A stretch of DNA of 64,000 nt from CAWFNW01 sp963817405 (lineage in GTDB: Bacteria > Actinomycetota > Coriobacteriia > Anaerosomatales > Anaerosomataceae). Under the pieces are notes generated by a model, which was given only the letters and a program-made list of their open reading frames with translations, was not told where the DNA came from and made no database searches. A program made the position numbers and the translations under genes. The stretch is from NCBI GenBank assembly GCA_963817405.1, contig CAWFNW010000001.1, forward strand, positions 744,001 to 808,000. Reading direction: 5' to 3'. Positions 48,161 through 57,568 of this stretch are shown in pieces; within the stretch, counting starts at the first letter, position 1; each line of letters opens with the position of its first letter.

Positions 48161-49378
48161 TCAGGCTTCGCGGAGCGCCGGCCGGAGCCAACCGTAGAGT
48201 GCGACCAGCACCACCGCGCCGCCGATTCCGAGCACCGTCCACGTGAGTCCGACACGTTCGGCGAGGAATCCGGCGACAAGAAACCCGATCACCGTGGCGA
48301 GGCGCGAGACCGCATTCTTCGTGGCGAAGACCCGCCCGAGGAGGTGCCGCGCCGATGACGTCTGGATGATCGTCGCGCTCGGCACGTAGAACCACATGTT
48401 CGCGGCGCCTCCTACGAGCAGGAGCGCCATGGCTGCAAAGACGTTCTTGGTGAACGCCACGATCACGAACGCGACACCGAATACGGTGAGGCTCCACAGG
48501 AACTTCCGACCGACCTTCATCGTGCCGCTCTGTCCCACACTCGCGCTCCCGAGGAGCAGGCCGACAGTGATCGCCCCGTCAAGGATTGCGAGACTCACGG
48601 CGCGGCCGCCGAGAACGGCGTTCTGGAACCGTTCGAAGGCAAGCCCGTTCACGGCCGTGATCGAGGCGGCGATGCCGGCCGCCGCCAGCGTGTAGACAAC
48701 GAGGAGGTCGCGCAGCACCGGGCGGTCCCGGATGTGCCGGATGCCGTCCTCGACCTGTTCGCGGAGCGACGCTGCAGTCTCGCCGACGGCCATCGCGATC
48801 CCCCGGTAGCGCACCATCGCAACGAAGAGTGCTGACACGATGAACGTGATCCCGTCGAAGTAGAACGCCTTCGTCGTGCCGAGCCACGCGACCAGACCGG
48901 CACCAAACGCGAGTCCCAAGAGCTCGGAGACCGACGTCGTGACGTTGTCGAGCGAGTTCGCGGCCATGAGCTGGTCGGGCTCCACCACTTCGGGGATGAG
49001 CGAGAGTCGCGCCGGCTCGAACAGCAGCGAGATGCTCGCGACCGTGAACGCGGCCAGGTAGAAGAACGGCATCCCGAGGTGTACCAGCCACGGGATCGAG
49101 AGCACGACGAGCGCGCGCGCGAGGTCTGCCACGAGCATGGTGGACCGGCGGTCCCAGCGATCGACATAGGCGCCGGCGACGACGCCGAAGAGCACTGCCG
49201 GGAGCGTCGTGACGGCGAGCATCAGGCCGACGTGCATGATCGAGCCCGTCACCTCGTACACGAGGATGCTCATGGCGATCTGGTGCACCTTGTCGCCGAT
49301 GACCGAGACGAACTGCGCGATCCACAGCCGACGGTAGTCGTGGGATTGGAGCGGCGCCAAGAGGCGGCTGGTGTCCAC
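48161..49378 (-). CDS. MFS transporter (EntS/TetV-like)
   Basis: The 405-residue protein has 12 hydrophobic segments. The MFS motif between TM2 and TM3 reads GAYVDRWDRRSTML, with a GVVAG segment before it. The family includes siderophore and drug exporters; the substrate here is unknown. The GTG at 49378 follows GGGGGAG. Confidence 0.88.
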   Translation of the reverse strand: MDTSRLLAPLQSHDYRRLWIAQFVSVIGDKVHQIAMSILVYEVTGSIMHVGLMLAVTTLPAVLFGVVAGAYVDRWDRRSTMLVADLARALVVLSIPWLVHLGMPFFYLAAFTVASISLLFEPARLSLIPEVVEPDQLMAANSLDNVTTSVSELLGLAFGAGLVAWLGTTKAFYFDGITFIVSALFVAMVRYRGIAMAVGETAASLREQVEDGIRHIRDRPVLRDLLVVYTLAAAGIAASITAVNGLAFERFQNAVLGGRAVSLAILDGAITVGLLLGSASVGQSGTMKVGRKFLWSLTVFGVAFVIVAFTKNVFAAMALLLVGGAANMWFYVPSATIIQTSSARHLLGRVFATKNAVSRLATVIGFLVAGFLAERVGLTWTVLGIGGAVVLVALYGWLRPALREA

Positions 49379-49428
49379 GCCCGCGCACTCCCCCCGAAGA
49401 CCGCGTGTCCGCCCCCGCGCGAAGCGCG

Positions 49429-50430
49429 CTAGGGCCGGACCGCTCCAACGTAGTCGGTCCGGTTGAGGCTCGAGACCTTCACCACGTCACCGGTGTTCGG
49501 CGCGTGAATGTACTGGTTGCCCCCAACGTAGATGCCGACGTGGTGGATACGGCTTCGACCGAAGAACACGAGGTCACCCGGCTTGAGGTTGGCCCGTGAG
49601 ACGCGCTGGCCGACGTCGTACTGCGCGCGCGAGCTGTGCGGCAGGCTCACGCCGACCTGCCGGTAGACCCACATCGTGAAGCCGCTGCAGTCGAAGGAGT
49701 TGGGACCGTCGGCGGCCCACTGATACGGCGCGCCGAGTTTGGACATCGCGATCCCGACGACACCCGACCGCGGCGCGGTCGAGGGGTTCCCACCGCTGTC
49801 GCGGGGGACTGCCGGCGCGATGACCGCGCGGGCCGCACGTTCGAGCGCAGCCTCGGCTTCGGCCTCGAGCTGACGGATCTCCGCCTCAATACCCGAGAGC
49901 AGCCGTTTGCGCTCGGCGATCTGTCGCTCGATCCCCTGCTGCTTGCCGCGCATGGTGTCGCGCACTTGTTTGGCCGAGGCCTGCTGGTCCTTGAGCGTCG
50001 TCTGCGCCTGACCCAGCTCAGCGCGCGTCGCTTTGAGCTCGGTCACATTGAGTGCGTCCTGCTCGTTGAGCTGCGCAAGCATGTCCCACGTCGTCGAGAA
50101 CTCCTCGAACGTCCTCGTATTGAGGAGAATCTCGAGGAAGCCGAGCGGGCCGGTGCGGTACATGCCGCCGATTCGCGTGTCCAGGTGCGACTGAAGCACC
50201 TCCTGGCGAGCGGTGAGCTCACCGAGGCGCTTCTGGGTCTTCTTCACCTGCGACGTCAGGTCCTTGTAGCGGCCGTTCGCCTCGTTGTAGTCCTCCGAGG
50301 CCTGCTCGAGCTGCTCATCAAGAGCGTCCACCTGGGCCTTGACCTTGAGCGCCTGGGTGCGCTTGGTACTGGTCGGGGCGGCACCGGCAGCAGCCGGGAT
50401 GGCAACCAGCAGCGCCGCAATGAGGAACAC
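49429..50430 (-). CDS. Secreted NlpC/P60 peptidoglycan hydrolase with coiled coil
   Basis: The product has about 333 residues: an N-terminal signal segment (FLIAALLVAIPAAAGAA), a long coiled coil (about 25-210) with a conserved GGMYRTGPLGFLEILL break, and a C-terminal NlpC/P60 domain. The catalytic Cys is in SFDCSGFTMW and the histidines in HHVGIYVG and YIHAPN. It should cut cell-wall peptide stems, like RipA-type hydrolases. The GTG start at 50430 lacks basic residues before the hydrophobic core. CTG 50460 would add LKTRIRSLVS, a better signal n-region, so the true start may be there. Confidence 0.9.
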   Translation of the reverse strand: MFLIAALLVAIPAAAGAAPTSTKRTQALKVKAQVDALDEQLEQASEDYNEANGRYKDLTSQVKKTQKRLGELTARQEVLQSHLDTRIGGMYRTGPLGFLEILLNTRTFEEFSTTWDMLAQLNEQDALNVTELKATRAELGQAQTTLKDQQASAKQVRDTMRGKQQGIERQIAERKRLLSGIEAEIRQLEAEAEAALERAARAVIAPAVPRDSGGNPSTAPRSGVVGIAMSKLGAPYQWAADGPNSFDCSGFTMWVYRQVGVSLPHSSRAQYDVGQRVSRANLKPGDLVFFGRSRIHHVGIYVGGNQYIHAPNTGDVVKVSSLNRTDYVGAVRP

Positions 50431-50536
50431 GGAGACGAGGCTCCGGATGCGCGTCTTCAGGACGTATCACCTACCACATTCGAGTCAGTTGGGAAGCCGA
50501 GTCATGATACCACGACGCGGCCGACGGCCGGCGTCG

Positions 50537-51427
50537 CTAGCCGAGTGCCGAGCACACGGCATCAAGCAAACGAACCGCCAAACGCTGGTCTCCGCGCTCA
50601 TCGGGCACCACGCCCGCCAGATCGACGGTCGCGCGCGGGCACGCCGTGGCGCCGAGCAGTGCCGTGAACACGCGCGCCTCCACCGCGTCCTCGCCGCCCT
50701 CGGCGACACGCACGTACGGCACGCCGACGGGAGCGTCCGCGGCCCCGAACTCACCGAGATCGAGGACCACGTCCGCGTCCGGCTCACCTGCCTCGGACAT
50801 GACGACAACGCGAGTCGTCGGCTCGGTGGCTCGGGCAAGGTTCTCGAAACGGTCGGCGATGGCAGCCCCGCGGGCATCGCGTGTCACGACGACGATGCGG
50901 GTCCGCGCGAGCACCGCGGCGGCACGCGCAGGCGCGAGCACGAGCGCAACCGGGAGCGTGGGGTCCTTGTCGGCCCAGACGTGGCGCAGCCGCATGATCG
51001 AGCGCACGGTGTCTGGCCCGACGATGCCGTCGGCGGGCTGGCCGGTGTTCGCCTGAAACTCGCGCACCGCACGCTCGGTATAGGCGCCGAAGATGGCGTC
51101 GGGACGGCCGCACGCGAACCCCAAGACGTTGAGCGCGCCCTGCAATGTCCGGACATCCGCGCCGTGGAAGTACGGAACCCGGAGGTAGAGCAGGCGATCG
51201 CCCAACGTGAACGTGGCGTCGACGAGAGCTGCCCATGTCTCAGGGCCGACCGCGCCGTCCTCGGCCAGGCCGCGAGCCTGCTGGAACGAACGAACAGCCT
51301 CGTAGGTCTCGCCGAGGAAGACCCCGTCCACGCCCGAGGCCCCAAGCTCATAGCCGAGCCGGAGCAGGCGCTGCTGTACGTCTTCGACTGCCGAGCCTCG
51401 TGCTCCATGCTCGATCGGAACGCTCAC
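50537..51427 (-). CDS. Peptidoglycan-binding protein with two PG_binding_1 domains
   Basis: The 296-residue product has two tandem PG_binding_1 domains (about 8-70, VEDVQQRLLRLGY and GVDGVFLGETYEAVRSFQ; and about 85-145, LQGALNVLGF and GIVGPDTVRSIMRL). The C-terminal ~145 residues (alternating strand/helix, TRIVVVTRDARGAAIADRF, ADVVLDLGEFG) match no family I recognise. The position is that of the amidase in similar proteins, but no HxE-type metal motif is seen. No signal peptide is visible. It lies 36 bp after the 115-residue gene. Confidence 0.8.
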   Translation of the reverse strand: MSVPIEHGARGSAVEDVQQRLLRLGYELGASGVDGVFLGETYEAVRSFQQARGLAEDGAVGPETWAALVDATFTLGDRLLYLRVPYFHGADVRTLQGALNVLGFACGRPDAIFGAYTERAVREFQANTGQPADGIVGPDTVRSIMRLRHVWADKDPTLPVALVLAPARAAAVLARTRIVVVTRDARGAAIADRFENLARATEPTTRVVVMSEAGEPDADVVLDLGEFGAADAPVGVPYVRVAEGGEDAVEARVFTALLGATACPRATVDLAGVVPDERGDQRLAVRLLDAVCSALG

Positions 51428-51463
51428 GTGCCCTCTCCGCTCCGAAGGGTCTGGCGCGCAGGC

Positions 51464-51811
51464 CTAGCCGAACGTGCCGCCATATCGCTCACGATAGCGC
51501 GCGACGTTGCGTTGCGCGTGGGTTTCCTGGACGACCGAGCGCCGCATGAATGTCTCGATCTCGAAGTCCACCCCGGGGTCGTGCTCGTACCGGAATGCAC
51601 TGTGATCGTTGTCGAAGTCTACCACGAAGCCACGCCGCAGAGCCTCGAACACCTGCGCGAGTTCCCTGAGGTCGTGGCCTGTCCGGCTGGCCACCTCCTG
51701 GAGCGAGAACCACTCACCGGTGTGGTGTGAGAGCAGCACGAGCGTGTCCCGCATGACGCCATCCAACGGGGGCTCGGCGGGCAGCATGGTCAACGCCCGT
51801 GACAAGCTCAT
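51464..51811 (-). CDS. Small hypothetical protein, possible winged helix
   Basis: The 115-residue soluble protein has a helix-turn-helix-like middle (FSLQEVASRTGHDLRELAQ, then VFEALRRGFVVDFDND) resembling a winged-helix DNA- or protein-binding domain. The ATG at 51811 follows GGGAGG. It sits 40 bp after the diguanylate cyclase gene and may belong to that operon. I do not recognise the family. Confidence 0.6.
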   Translation of the reverse strand: MSLSRALTMLPAEPPLDGVMRDTLVLLSHHTGEWFSLQEVASRTGHDLRELAQVFEALRRGFVVDFDNDHSAFRYEHDPGVDFEIETFMRRSVVQETHAQRNVARYRERYGGTFG

Positions 51812-51851
51812 GCCGCCCTCCCTCCCGGACTAGCGGCCGAGCCCGTCGAGG

Positions 51852-53390
51852 TCACCGCGCGACCGCCACTTGATTCTTTCCCCGACGCTTCGCTTCGTAC
51901 ATCGCGGCGTCGACCGCCTCCACGAGCCGCGGCGCGGTGCCGCCATGCGTGGGGTAGGTTGCCACCCCCAGCGAGACCGTCTGGTGCGCCGCGGGTACGC
52001 CCTCGCCGGCGTCGAACTCGTGCTCGGCCATGCTCCTGCGGATGCGCTCGGCAACGGCGAGAGCGCCGGGCTCGTCGGTTTCCGGCAGCACCACGATGAA
52101 CTCCTCGCCGCCGTAGCGCGCGGCGACGTCGATTTCGCGAAGGTTCTCGCGTATCACCGCACTCACCGCGCGAAGCACGGTGTCACCTCGCGGGTGTCCC
52201 CAGCGGTCGTTGAACTGCTTGAAGTTGTCGATATCCAGCATGATCAGTGACAGCGTACGCCCGAATCGTGACGCGCGCTCGAGCTCCTCCTCCAGCCGCT
52301 GCTGGAAGTAACCGTGGTTGTAGAGCTCGGTGAGGCGGTCCGTGACCGACAGCCGTTCGAGCTCCTCGTGCAGGAGGGCGTTGTGGAGCGCGAGTGAGGC
52401 CTGACTGGCGATCACGTGAAGCCGGTCGACCTGCGCGGGGTCGAGCTCGTGTGGCTCGGCCCACCCCACGATGAGCACGGCGGTGACGTGCTCTCCCGAG
52501 CGCAACGGCACAGCCGCTTGCGACGCGATCGAGGCTCGGTTCGCCAGCCACCCCGCGAGCGCCCGGTCGCCGGCCACCTCAGACTGCTCGACAAGCCCTG
52601 ACTCGAACGCGGAGCCGAGGATCGTCTCGTCGACCGGTACCTCGGCTACGAACTCCTCCTCGGGCCGCCCCTGGCTCCCTCGAAGCCGGAAGACCCAGTC
52701 TGCCTGGTCGAGCAGGTAGACACCCGAGATCTCGGCGCCCAGAATGCCGTTCGCGCCGTCGACGATGAGCGCCGCGATGTCGTCCACGTACGTATACCGC
52801 GTCAGGGCCTTGAAGAACTCGTGGGTGAAGAAGATCTCGGCGAGCTTGTGCTCGAGTTCCGAGTTGGCCCGCTCGAGCGCCTCCTTCGCCGCCTGAAGCC
52901 TCCGCTCCTGGCTGGAGATGCTCTCGTAGGCGACCTGGAGCTCCTGGTAGAGTCGCGACTGCTCCTGCCCCTCCTTGCGAACCGCAAGGAGGTCCCAGAC
53001 GAACTCCGCGCCGGAGCCGGCGATGACCTCGACGACGGGCGGACGCCCACAATCGAGGTCAACACCGGACAGCCCATCGCTCAGATCGAGCACGATGTCG
53101 AGATCCGGGATCCGCCACAGGTCCTGAACGTCGGTCGCGACGTAGATGCCCGCGTCATCAGCTGCCCGGGCCATCGGCGCAAAGAGGCTTGGCGCGTACG
53201 CACCAAGCACGACGAGATCCTCGACGTCAGCGAGCAGGCGAACGACAGAAGCGGCGCGGTCGTCCGCGCCCACGATCGCGACGCCCACCGGACGCGCCCA
53301 GCCGACAGCCGCCGCTCCGACAGGCCGGTCGGCCTGAACGGGAGCGGTCCCGTTGCCTCTGTCCTGCGCGGTTCGGGCCATGGTGCTCAC
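51852..53390 (-). CDS. Diguanylate cyclase with N-terminal Rossmann-like and GAF domains
   Basis: The 512-residue product has a C-terminal GGDEF domain with active site RYGGEEF and an inhibitory I-site REID five residues before it, so it should make c-di-GMP under product control. The middle (about 200-340) is GAF-like, preceded by a coiled-coil linker. The N-terminal ~130 residues (VGVAIVGADDRAASVVRLL, then DLDIVLDLSDG) look like a Rossmann-type fold, an unusual input domain. The GTG at 53390 overlaps the cheD stop (GTGA); ATG 53381 is the alternative. Confidence 0.9.
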   Translation of the reverse strand: MSTMARTAQDRGNGTAPVQADRPVGAAAVGWARPVGVAIVGADDRAASVVRLLADVEDLVVLGAYAPSLFAPMARAADDAGIYVATDVQDLWRIPDLDIVLDLSDGLSGVDLDCGRPPVVEVIAGSGAEFVWDLLAVRKEGQEQSRLYQELQVAYESISSQERRLQAAKEALERANSELEHKLAEIFFTHEFFKALTRYTYVDDIAALIVDGANGILGAEISGVYLLDQADWVFRLRGSQGRPEEEFVAEVPVDETILGSAFESGLVEQSEVAGDRALAGWLANRASIASQAAVPLRSGEHVTAVLIVGWAEPHELDPAQVDRLHVIASQASLALHNALLHEELERLSVTDRLTELYNHGYFQQRLEEELERASRFGRTLSLIMLDIDNFKQFNDRWGHPRGDTVLRAVSAVIRENLREIDVAARYGGEEFIVVLPETDEPGALAVAERIRRSMAEHEFDAGEGVPAAHQTVSLGVATYPTHGGTAPRLVEAVDAAMYEAKRRGKNQVAVAR

Positions 53391-53911
53391 AGTTCTCTCG
53401 TTCCGAAGATATGGCCGCGCACGCTCAGCACGCCCGTGTCCAGATGCAGGGCGGCCGTTCGTGCGCAACGTCCACCGGTATCTTCGGCAACTATCGGAAT
53501 CGACAACAGTCCCAGCTGCCTATGCACCTCATCCACGTTTCGTGCGCCGATCGAGGCGTGCAGCGTGTCCCCGCTGAACATGGCGGCACCGCCTACCACC
53601 TTCGCGACGATAGCGGAGACGCCATGCGTGCCGGCGAGTTCCTCGACCATCGCTGGGACAGCATACGACGCGAACCTGTTCAGGTCGCCCCCAGGGTCGT
53701 GCACCCCGGGCGTGGGCAGCATGACGTGTGCGAGCCCACCCCGGCGACGGAGCCGATCCCACAGCGCCACACCCACGCAGGAGCCGAGTGCCAGGGTGAT
53801 GAGCACGTCGGGGTGCGAGCTCAGCCCGAAATCGCCGGTGGGCACATAGACGAGCCGCCCGTCAGACGGGAGCCCGATGCCCGGCATGCCTGTGACCGGC
53901 GCGCCGCTCAT
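53387..53911 (-). CDS. cheD: Chemoreceptor glutamine deamidase CheD
   Basis: CheD deamidates glutamines on MCPs and in Bacillus also binds CheC. The 174-residue protein has LALGSCVGVALWD with the catalytic Cys, GGLAHVMLPTPG with the His, and the C-terminal VSAIVAKVVGGAAMF. Its start overlaps the cheC stop (ATGA or similar 4-base overlap), so translation is coupled. Confidence 0.93.
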   Translation of the reverse strand: MSGAPVTGMPGIGLPSDGRLVYVPTGDFGLSSHPDVLITLALGSCVGVALWDRLRRRGGLAHVMLPTPGVHDPGGDLNRFASYAVPAMVEELAGTHGVSAIVAKVVGGAAMFSGDTLHASIGARNVDEVHRQLGLLSIPIVAEDTGGRCARTAALHLDTGVLSVRGHIFGTREL

Positions 53912-54519
53912 CCGATTCCGAGCCCGTTCAGGAGGGCATCGAGGCCGTCCTCATCGGGGAGGAAGAGCACCGCACTCTCGATGACGGTGCCGAGCGCCCG
54001 GAGCGTGGTAAGGACGAGCAGCGCGACGTCCGAGCGCATTCCCACGTCGACCGCGATCGCATCGAGCAACCCCCCGAGCATGTCGTAGGCGAAGGCAGGG
54101 GGCGCCGGAATCATGACGACACCGGCCATCTCGGCAATGGCGCTCGCGTACGCGCCGATGAGTGTGGCGCCGGCCTGGGAGGCAAGCCCCTGCTCCGCCG
54201 GCTCCGTCAGGTCCGCCGGCCCGCCGGGACGGCCGCGCATGAGATTGCGCAGCGCGACGAAGGACTCCTGCGGTGCGATGAACATGATCGAACCGCGCAC
54301 GTCGCCGAGCAGGCGTGACAGCACCGCGCCGACGGGCGCCTCCGGACCGCCGAACAGGTCGGGCAGCCCGGTCACCCGGACGATGCTGGCCTCGGGCACC
54401 GTGATCTCGACCGTGTTGCCGATGGCGTCGGAGAGGGCCGTCGCGGCATGCCCCGCGCCGATGCTGCCGAGCTCGCGGAGCGCGTCGATCTGCAGCGAAC
54501 TCAGTTCGTCGGGTCGCAC
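53908..54519 (-). CDS. cheC: CheC-family chemotaxis protein with degenerate active sites
   Basis: CheC dephosphorylates CheY-P through two E-x2-N sites and interacts with CheD. The 203-residue protein keeps the CheC fold signatures (LRELGSIGAGHAATALSDAIG near residue 15, and GATLIGAYASAIAEM near 112). In the first site, however, the usual EIGN reads ELGS. In the second the usual EIGN reads QAGA. So both catalytic asparagines, and one glutamate, are lost. It may act as a CheD-binding adaptor only. It lies between cheA and cheD in the operon. Confidence 0.88.
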   Translation of the reverse strand: MRPDELSSLQIDALRELGSIGAGHAATALSDAIGNTVEITVPEASIVRVTGLPDLFGGPEAPVGAVLSRLLGDVRGSIMFIAPQESFVALRNLMRGRPGGPADLTEPAEQGLASQAGATLIGAYASAIAEMAGVVMIPAPPAFAYDMLGGLLDAIAVDVGMRSDVALLVLTTLRALGTVIESAVLFLPDEDGLDALLNGLGIG

Positions 54520-54523
54520 GTCG

Positions 54524-56464
54524 TCACACTCCTGTCTCGCAGAGCGTACGCGGGTCGAGGATCAGAGCGATCCGCCCGTCGCCGAGCACGGTCGCCCCGG
54601 CAAGGCCGCGAACGCCGCTGAAGTACGGTGAGAGTGGCTTCACGACCACCTCCTGCCTGCCGAGCAGGCGATCCACGACGAGCGCCTTGAGCTCGCCGGC
54701 GGCCTCGATGAGCACGACACGCTCGCCGGCGCCGAACGCCGTTCCGGCCCGCGGAAGGCGGCCCAATATCTCGTCCAGCCGGAAGAGCGGCGCGACGACC
54801 TCGTCCCGGACGACCACGACCGGCGACCCCTCGATGCTCTTTACGACAACATCCTGTGCCGCGAGCACCTCGGTCACCGCCGAGAGCGGCAGAACGTGGG
54901 TCCGACCCCCGACCTGCACGAGCAGCCCCTGGACGATCGCGAGCGTCAGCGGGAGCACGAGCTCGACCTCGGTCCCGGCGCCCGGCGTGGAGCGCATGAT
55001 CATCGCACCGCCCAAGCGCTCGATGCGGTCCTTGACCACGTCCATGCCCACGCCCCGGCCTGAGACCTCCGTCGCCGTCGCCGCGGTCGAAAGGCCCGGA
55101 AGACACGTCAGCATGAGGATGTCAGCGTCGCTGTACTCCGCGCGCGTCCGCGCATCGACCAGGCCGGCGCTGCAGGCGCGCTCCCAAACCCGCTCAACAT
55201 CGATGCCGCGCCCGTCGTCGGCCACCACGATGCGAACGCGCTCGGCCTCGCCGTACGCGCTGAGCGTGACCGTGCCCGCCGAGGGCTTGCCGGCGGCCTC
55301 GCGCTGGTCCGGGGGCTCGATGCCATGGTCGACGGCGTTTCGGAGCATGTGTACGAGCGGGTCTGACAGCTCGTCGAGCACCGTACGGTCGACCTCGATG
55401 TCGAGACCACTCATCGAGAAGTCGAGGGACTTGCCGAGACGGTGGCTGAGGTCGCGCACGGTACGCGGGAAGCGGTTGAATACCGAGCCCACGGGCACCG
55501 CGCGCGTGTGCATCACCTGGTGCCGGAGGTCGTCAGTCACCGCTGCAAGGTGCGACAGCTGCTCGTCGAGCTCCGGCTCCTGCAGCCGGTCCGCGGTCCG
55601 CTGCAGCCGAGCGCGCAGGATCACGAGTTCCCCGACGAGGTCGAGGAGCGAATCGAAGCGCGCGATCGGAACGCGCACGGTGCGCGGCTTCGCATCCGCG
55701 CGGCGAGCGTCAACCTGAGCGGGTCGTTCCGGTTCCGGCGCTGCCCCCGCAGACTCGTCGGCGGCGACCGTCTCGGCGTGGACGACCTCGGCAACCGAGA
55801 GCACCGCCTCGGTCACCTCACTCGGAGCGAGCACGGTGCGGACCTGTGCGCCGAAGCTCGTTCCGAACTGTTCCGCCTCGATCGCCGCCGCGTCGGGGTC
55901 CGTGGCCACCACCCTGCCGAGCATCCCCAGGCGCTTGAGCACCAGGTACGCACGCACCGACTTGAGCGCACAGTCACCAGCGAGCGTGACCCTGACGGCC
56001 ACGAGCGGCCGGCTGTCAGGAACCGCCGGTCCGGGCGCCGCGTCGGCCGGGGCTGGCCTCGCCGGGGGACTCTCCGCTTCGACCCGCGCGGCCCGTGCGT
56101 CAAGCGCGGCGGAAAGCTCCGTGACGTCGGCTGCTGGCCCATCTGCCGACTCCTCGGCGATGAGTGCGCGAACAGCGTCCACGCACCTGAGCATGAGATC
56201 GATGAGCGCCTCGTCGACGGGCTGCTCGCGCTTGCGCACGGGGTCCATGACGCTTTCCATGCGGTGCGTGAACCCGGCGGTCTTGGCGTAGCCCATGGCC
56301 GCGGCCATCCCTTTGAGGCTGTGCGCGCCGCGGAAGACCACCTCGACCGGTGCGAGATCGTTCGGCTGCACCTCGAGCTTCAGAAGCTCGGCGGTGATCG
56401 AGTCCAGGTACTCGGCGCTCTCCGCGAAGAAGACGTCGCGGTAGGCGGACATGTCGTCGCTCAC
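54524..56464 (-). CDS. cheA: Chemotaxis histidine kinase CheA
   Basis: The 646-residue kinase has P1 with the phosphorylated His in AHSLKGMAAAMGY, a P2-like middle domain (about 150-230), P3 dimerisation, and a P4 kinase (HMLRNAVDHGIE, DDGRGID, GRGVGMDVV). A C-terminal P5 CheW-like domain completes it. The GTG at 56464 overlaps the cheB stop and has AGGAGGG 7 nt upstream. Confidence 0.95.
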   Translation of the reverse strand: MSDDMSAYRDVFFAESAEYLDSITAELLKLEVQPNDLAPVEVVFRGAHSLKGMAAAMGYAKTAGFTHRMESVMDPVRKREQPVDEALIDLMLRCVDAVRALIAEESADGPAADVTELSAALDARAARVEAESPPARPAPADAAPGPAVPDSRPLVAVRVTLAGDCALKSVRAYLVLKRLGMLGRVVATDPDAAAIEAEQFGTSFGAQVRTVLAPSEVTEAVLSVAEVVHAETVAADESAGAAPEPERPAQVDARRADAKPRTVRVPIARFDSLLDLVGELVILRARLQRTADRLQEPELDEQLSHLAAVTDDLRHQVMHTRAVPVGSVFNRFPRTVRDLSHRLGKSLDFSMSGLDIEVDRTVLDELSDPLVHMLRNAVDHGIEPPDQREAAGKPSAGTVTLSAYGEAERVRIVVADDGRGIDVERVWERACSAGLVDARTRAEYSDADILMLTCLPGLSTAATATEVSGRGVGMDVVKDRIERLGGAMIMRSTPGAGTEVELVLPLTLAIVQGLLVQVGGRTHVLPLSAVTEVLAAQDVVVKSIEGSPVVVVRDEVVAPLFRLDEILGRLPRAGTAFGAGERVVLIEAAGELKALVVDRLLGRQEVVVKPLSPYFSGVRGLAGATVLGDGRIALILDPRTLCETGV

Positions 56465-57558
56465 GACGCCACCCTCCTGGCGAGGGCGCGCCGGATCTCG
56501 GCGGCGATCTCGCCGAGCGGGAGTACGCTCTCGGCAGCGCCCGCTCGCACGGCCGCGCCGGGCATGCCCCACACGGTGCTTGAGGCCTCGTCCTGCGCGA
56601 TCGTGTGGGCCCCTGCGCTTCGCAGGGCCACAAGCCCCGCGGCGCCGTCGATGCCCATCCCCGAGAGCACGACACCGACCGAGCGCTCGCCAAACGTCTG
56701 CGCGACGCTTGCGAAGAGCGGGTCCCCCGCGGGGATCAGGCCGTGGCTGGGCGGTCCGTCCTCAAGCCGCAGCACGGGCAGTCGTGTCCCGGCCACCGTC
56801 AGGTGCGTGCCGTGGGGCGCCACATACGCGACGCCCGTCTCGAGCGCAGCGCCGTCGGTCGCTTCCACGCACGTGATGTCCGTGACCCTCCCGAGGCGTC
56901 GGGCGAGTGATGCCGCGAACCCTTCAGGCAGGTGCTGCACGACGAGGTAGGCGCTGTCATCGGCGGCCGAGAGGCCCGCGAACACCGCCTCGAGCGCAGG
57001 CGGGCCGCCGGTGGACGCCGCGAAGGCCACGGCCGAGCGCGGAGCGTGCGAGCGGGCGGCTCCTGGCGCTCGTTTCGCGCCGGCGGCCCGCAGGCGCTGT
57101 GCGCCTGCGCCTTCTCGCGCCATGCGAGCCGCGTGGGAGGCGGCCGCGCGCCGCTCGGGCGGAACGAGGAACGCCGTCTCGAGCGCAGCGCGGAGCCCCT
57201 CCCCGAAGCGCGCGGAGCCGGCCTCAGCCGGATCGCGCGGCTTTGAGACGAACTCGACAGCGCCAAGCGCGAGCGCGGCATAAGCGGTGTCGGGGTCCTC
57301 CACGGAGCTCAGCATGACGACGCGCGCCGTGCTCTTCTGCGCGAGCTCAGGCAGCGCCTCGAGACCGGTCATGCACGGCATCATCTGGTCGAGCGTGATG
57401 ACGTCCGGCTCAAGCTCCCTCGCCCGGAGAAGCGCCTCCGCGCCGTCGCGCGCGAAGCCGACCAGCTCGAAGTGTCGATCTTCGGCGAGCACTTGGCCAA
57501 GCATGCGGCGCACGAGTGTCGAGTCATCGACGACGAGCACTCTGATGGGTCCGGGCAT
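56461..57558 (-). CDS. cheB: Protein-glutamate methylesterase CheB
   Basis: The 365-residue response regulator has a receiver domain (VLVVDDSTLVRRML, phospho-Asp in VITLDQMMP) and a methylesterase domain. The catalytic residues are in AASTGGPPAL (Ser), VVQHLPEGF (His) and SGMGIDGAAGL (Asp). The linker (about 140-190) is long and rich in Ala and Arg. ATG 57558 lies 10 bp after the cheY stop. Confidence 0.95.
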   Translation of the reverse strand: MPGPIRVLVVDDSTLVRRMLGQVLAEDRHFELVGFARDGAEALLRARELEPDVITLDQMMPCMTGLEALPELAQKSTARVVMLSSVEDPDTAYAALALGAVEFVSKPRDPAEAGSARFGEGLRAALETAFLVPPERRAAASHAARMAREGAGAQRLRAAGAKRAPGAARSHAPRSAVAFAASTGGPPALEAVFAGLSAADDSAYLVVQHLPEGFAASLARRLGRVTDITCVEATDGAALETGVAYVAPHGTHLTVAGTRLPVLRLEDGPPSHGLIPAGDPLFASVAQTFGERSVGVVLSGMGIDGAAGLVALRSAGAHTIAQDEASSTVWGMPGAAVRAGAAESVLPLGEIAAEIRRALARRVAS

Positions 57559-57568
57559 TGCCGACCTC

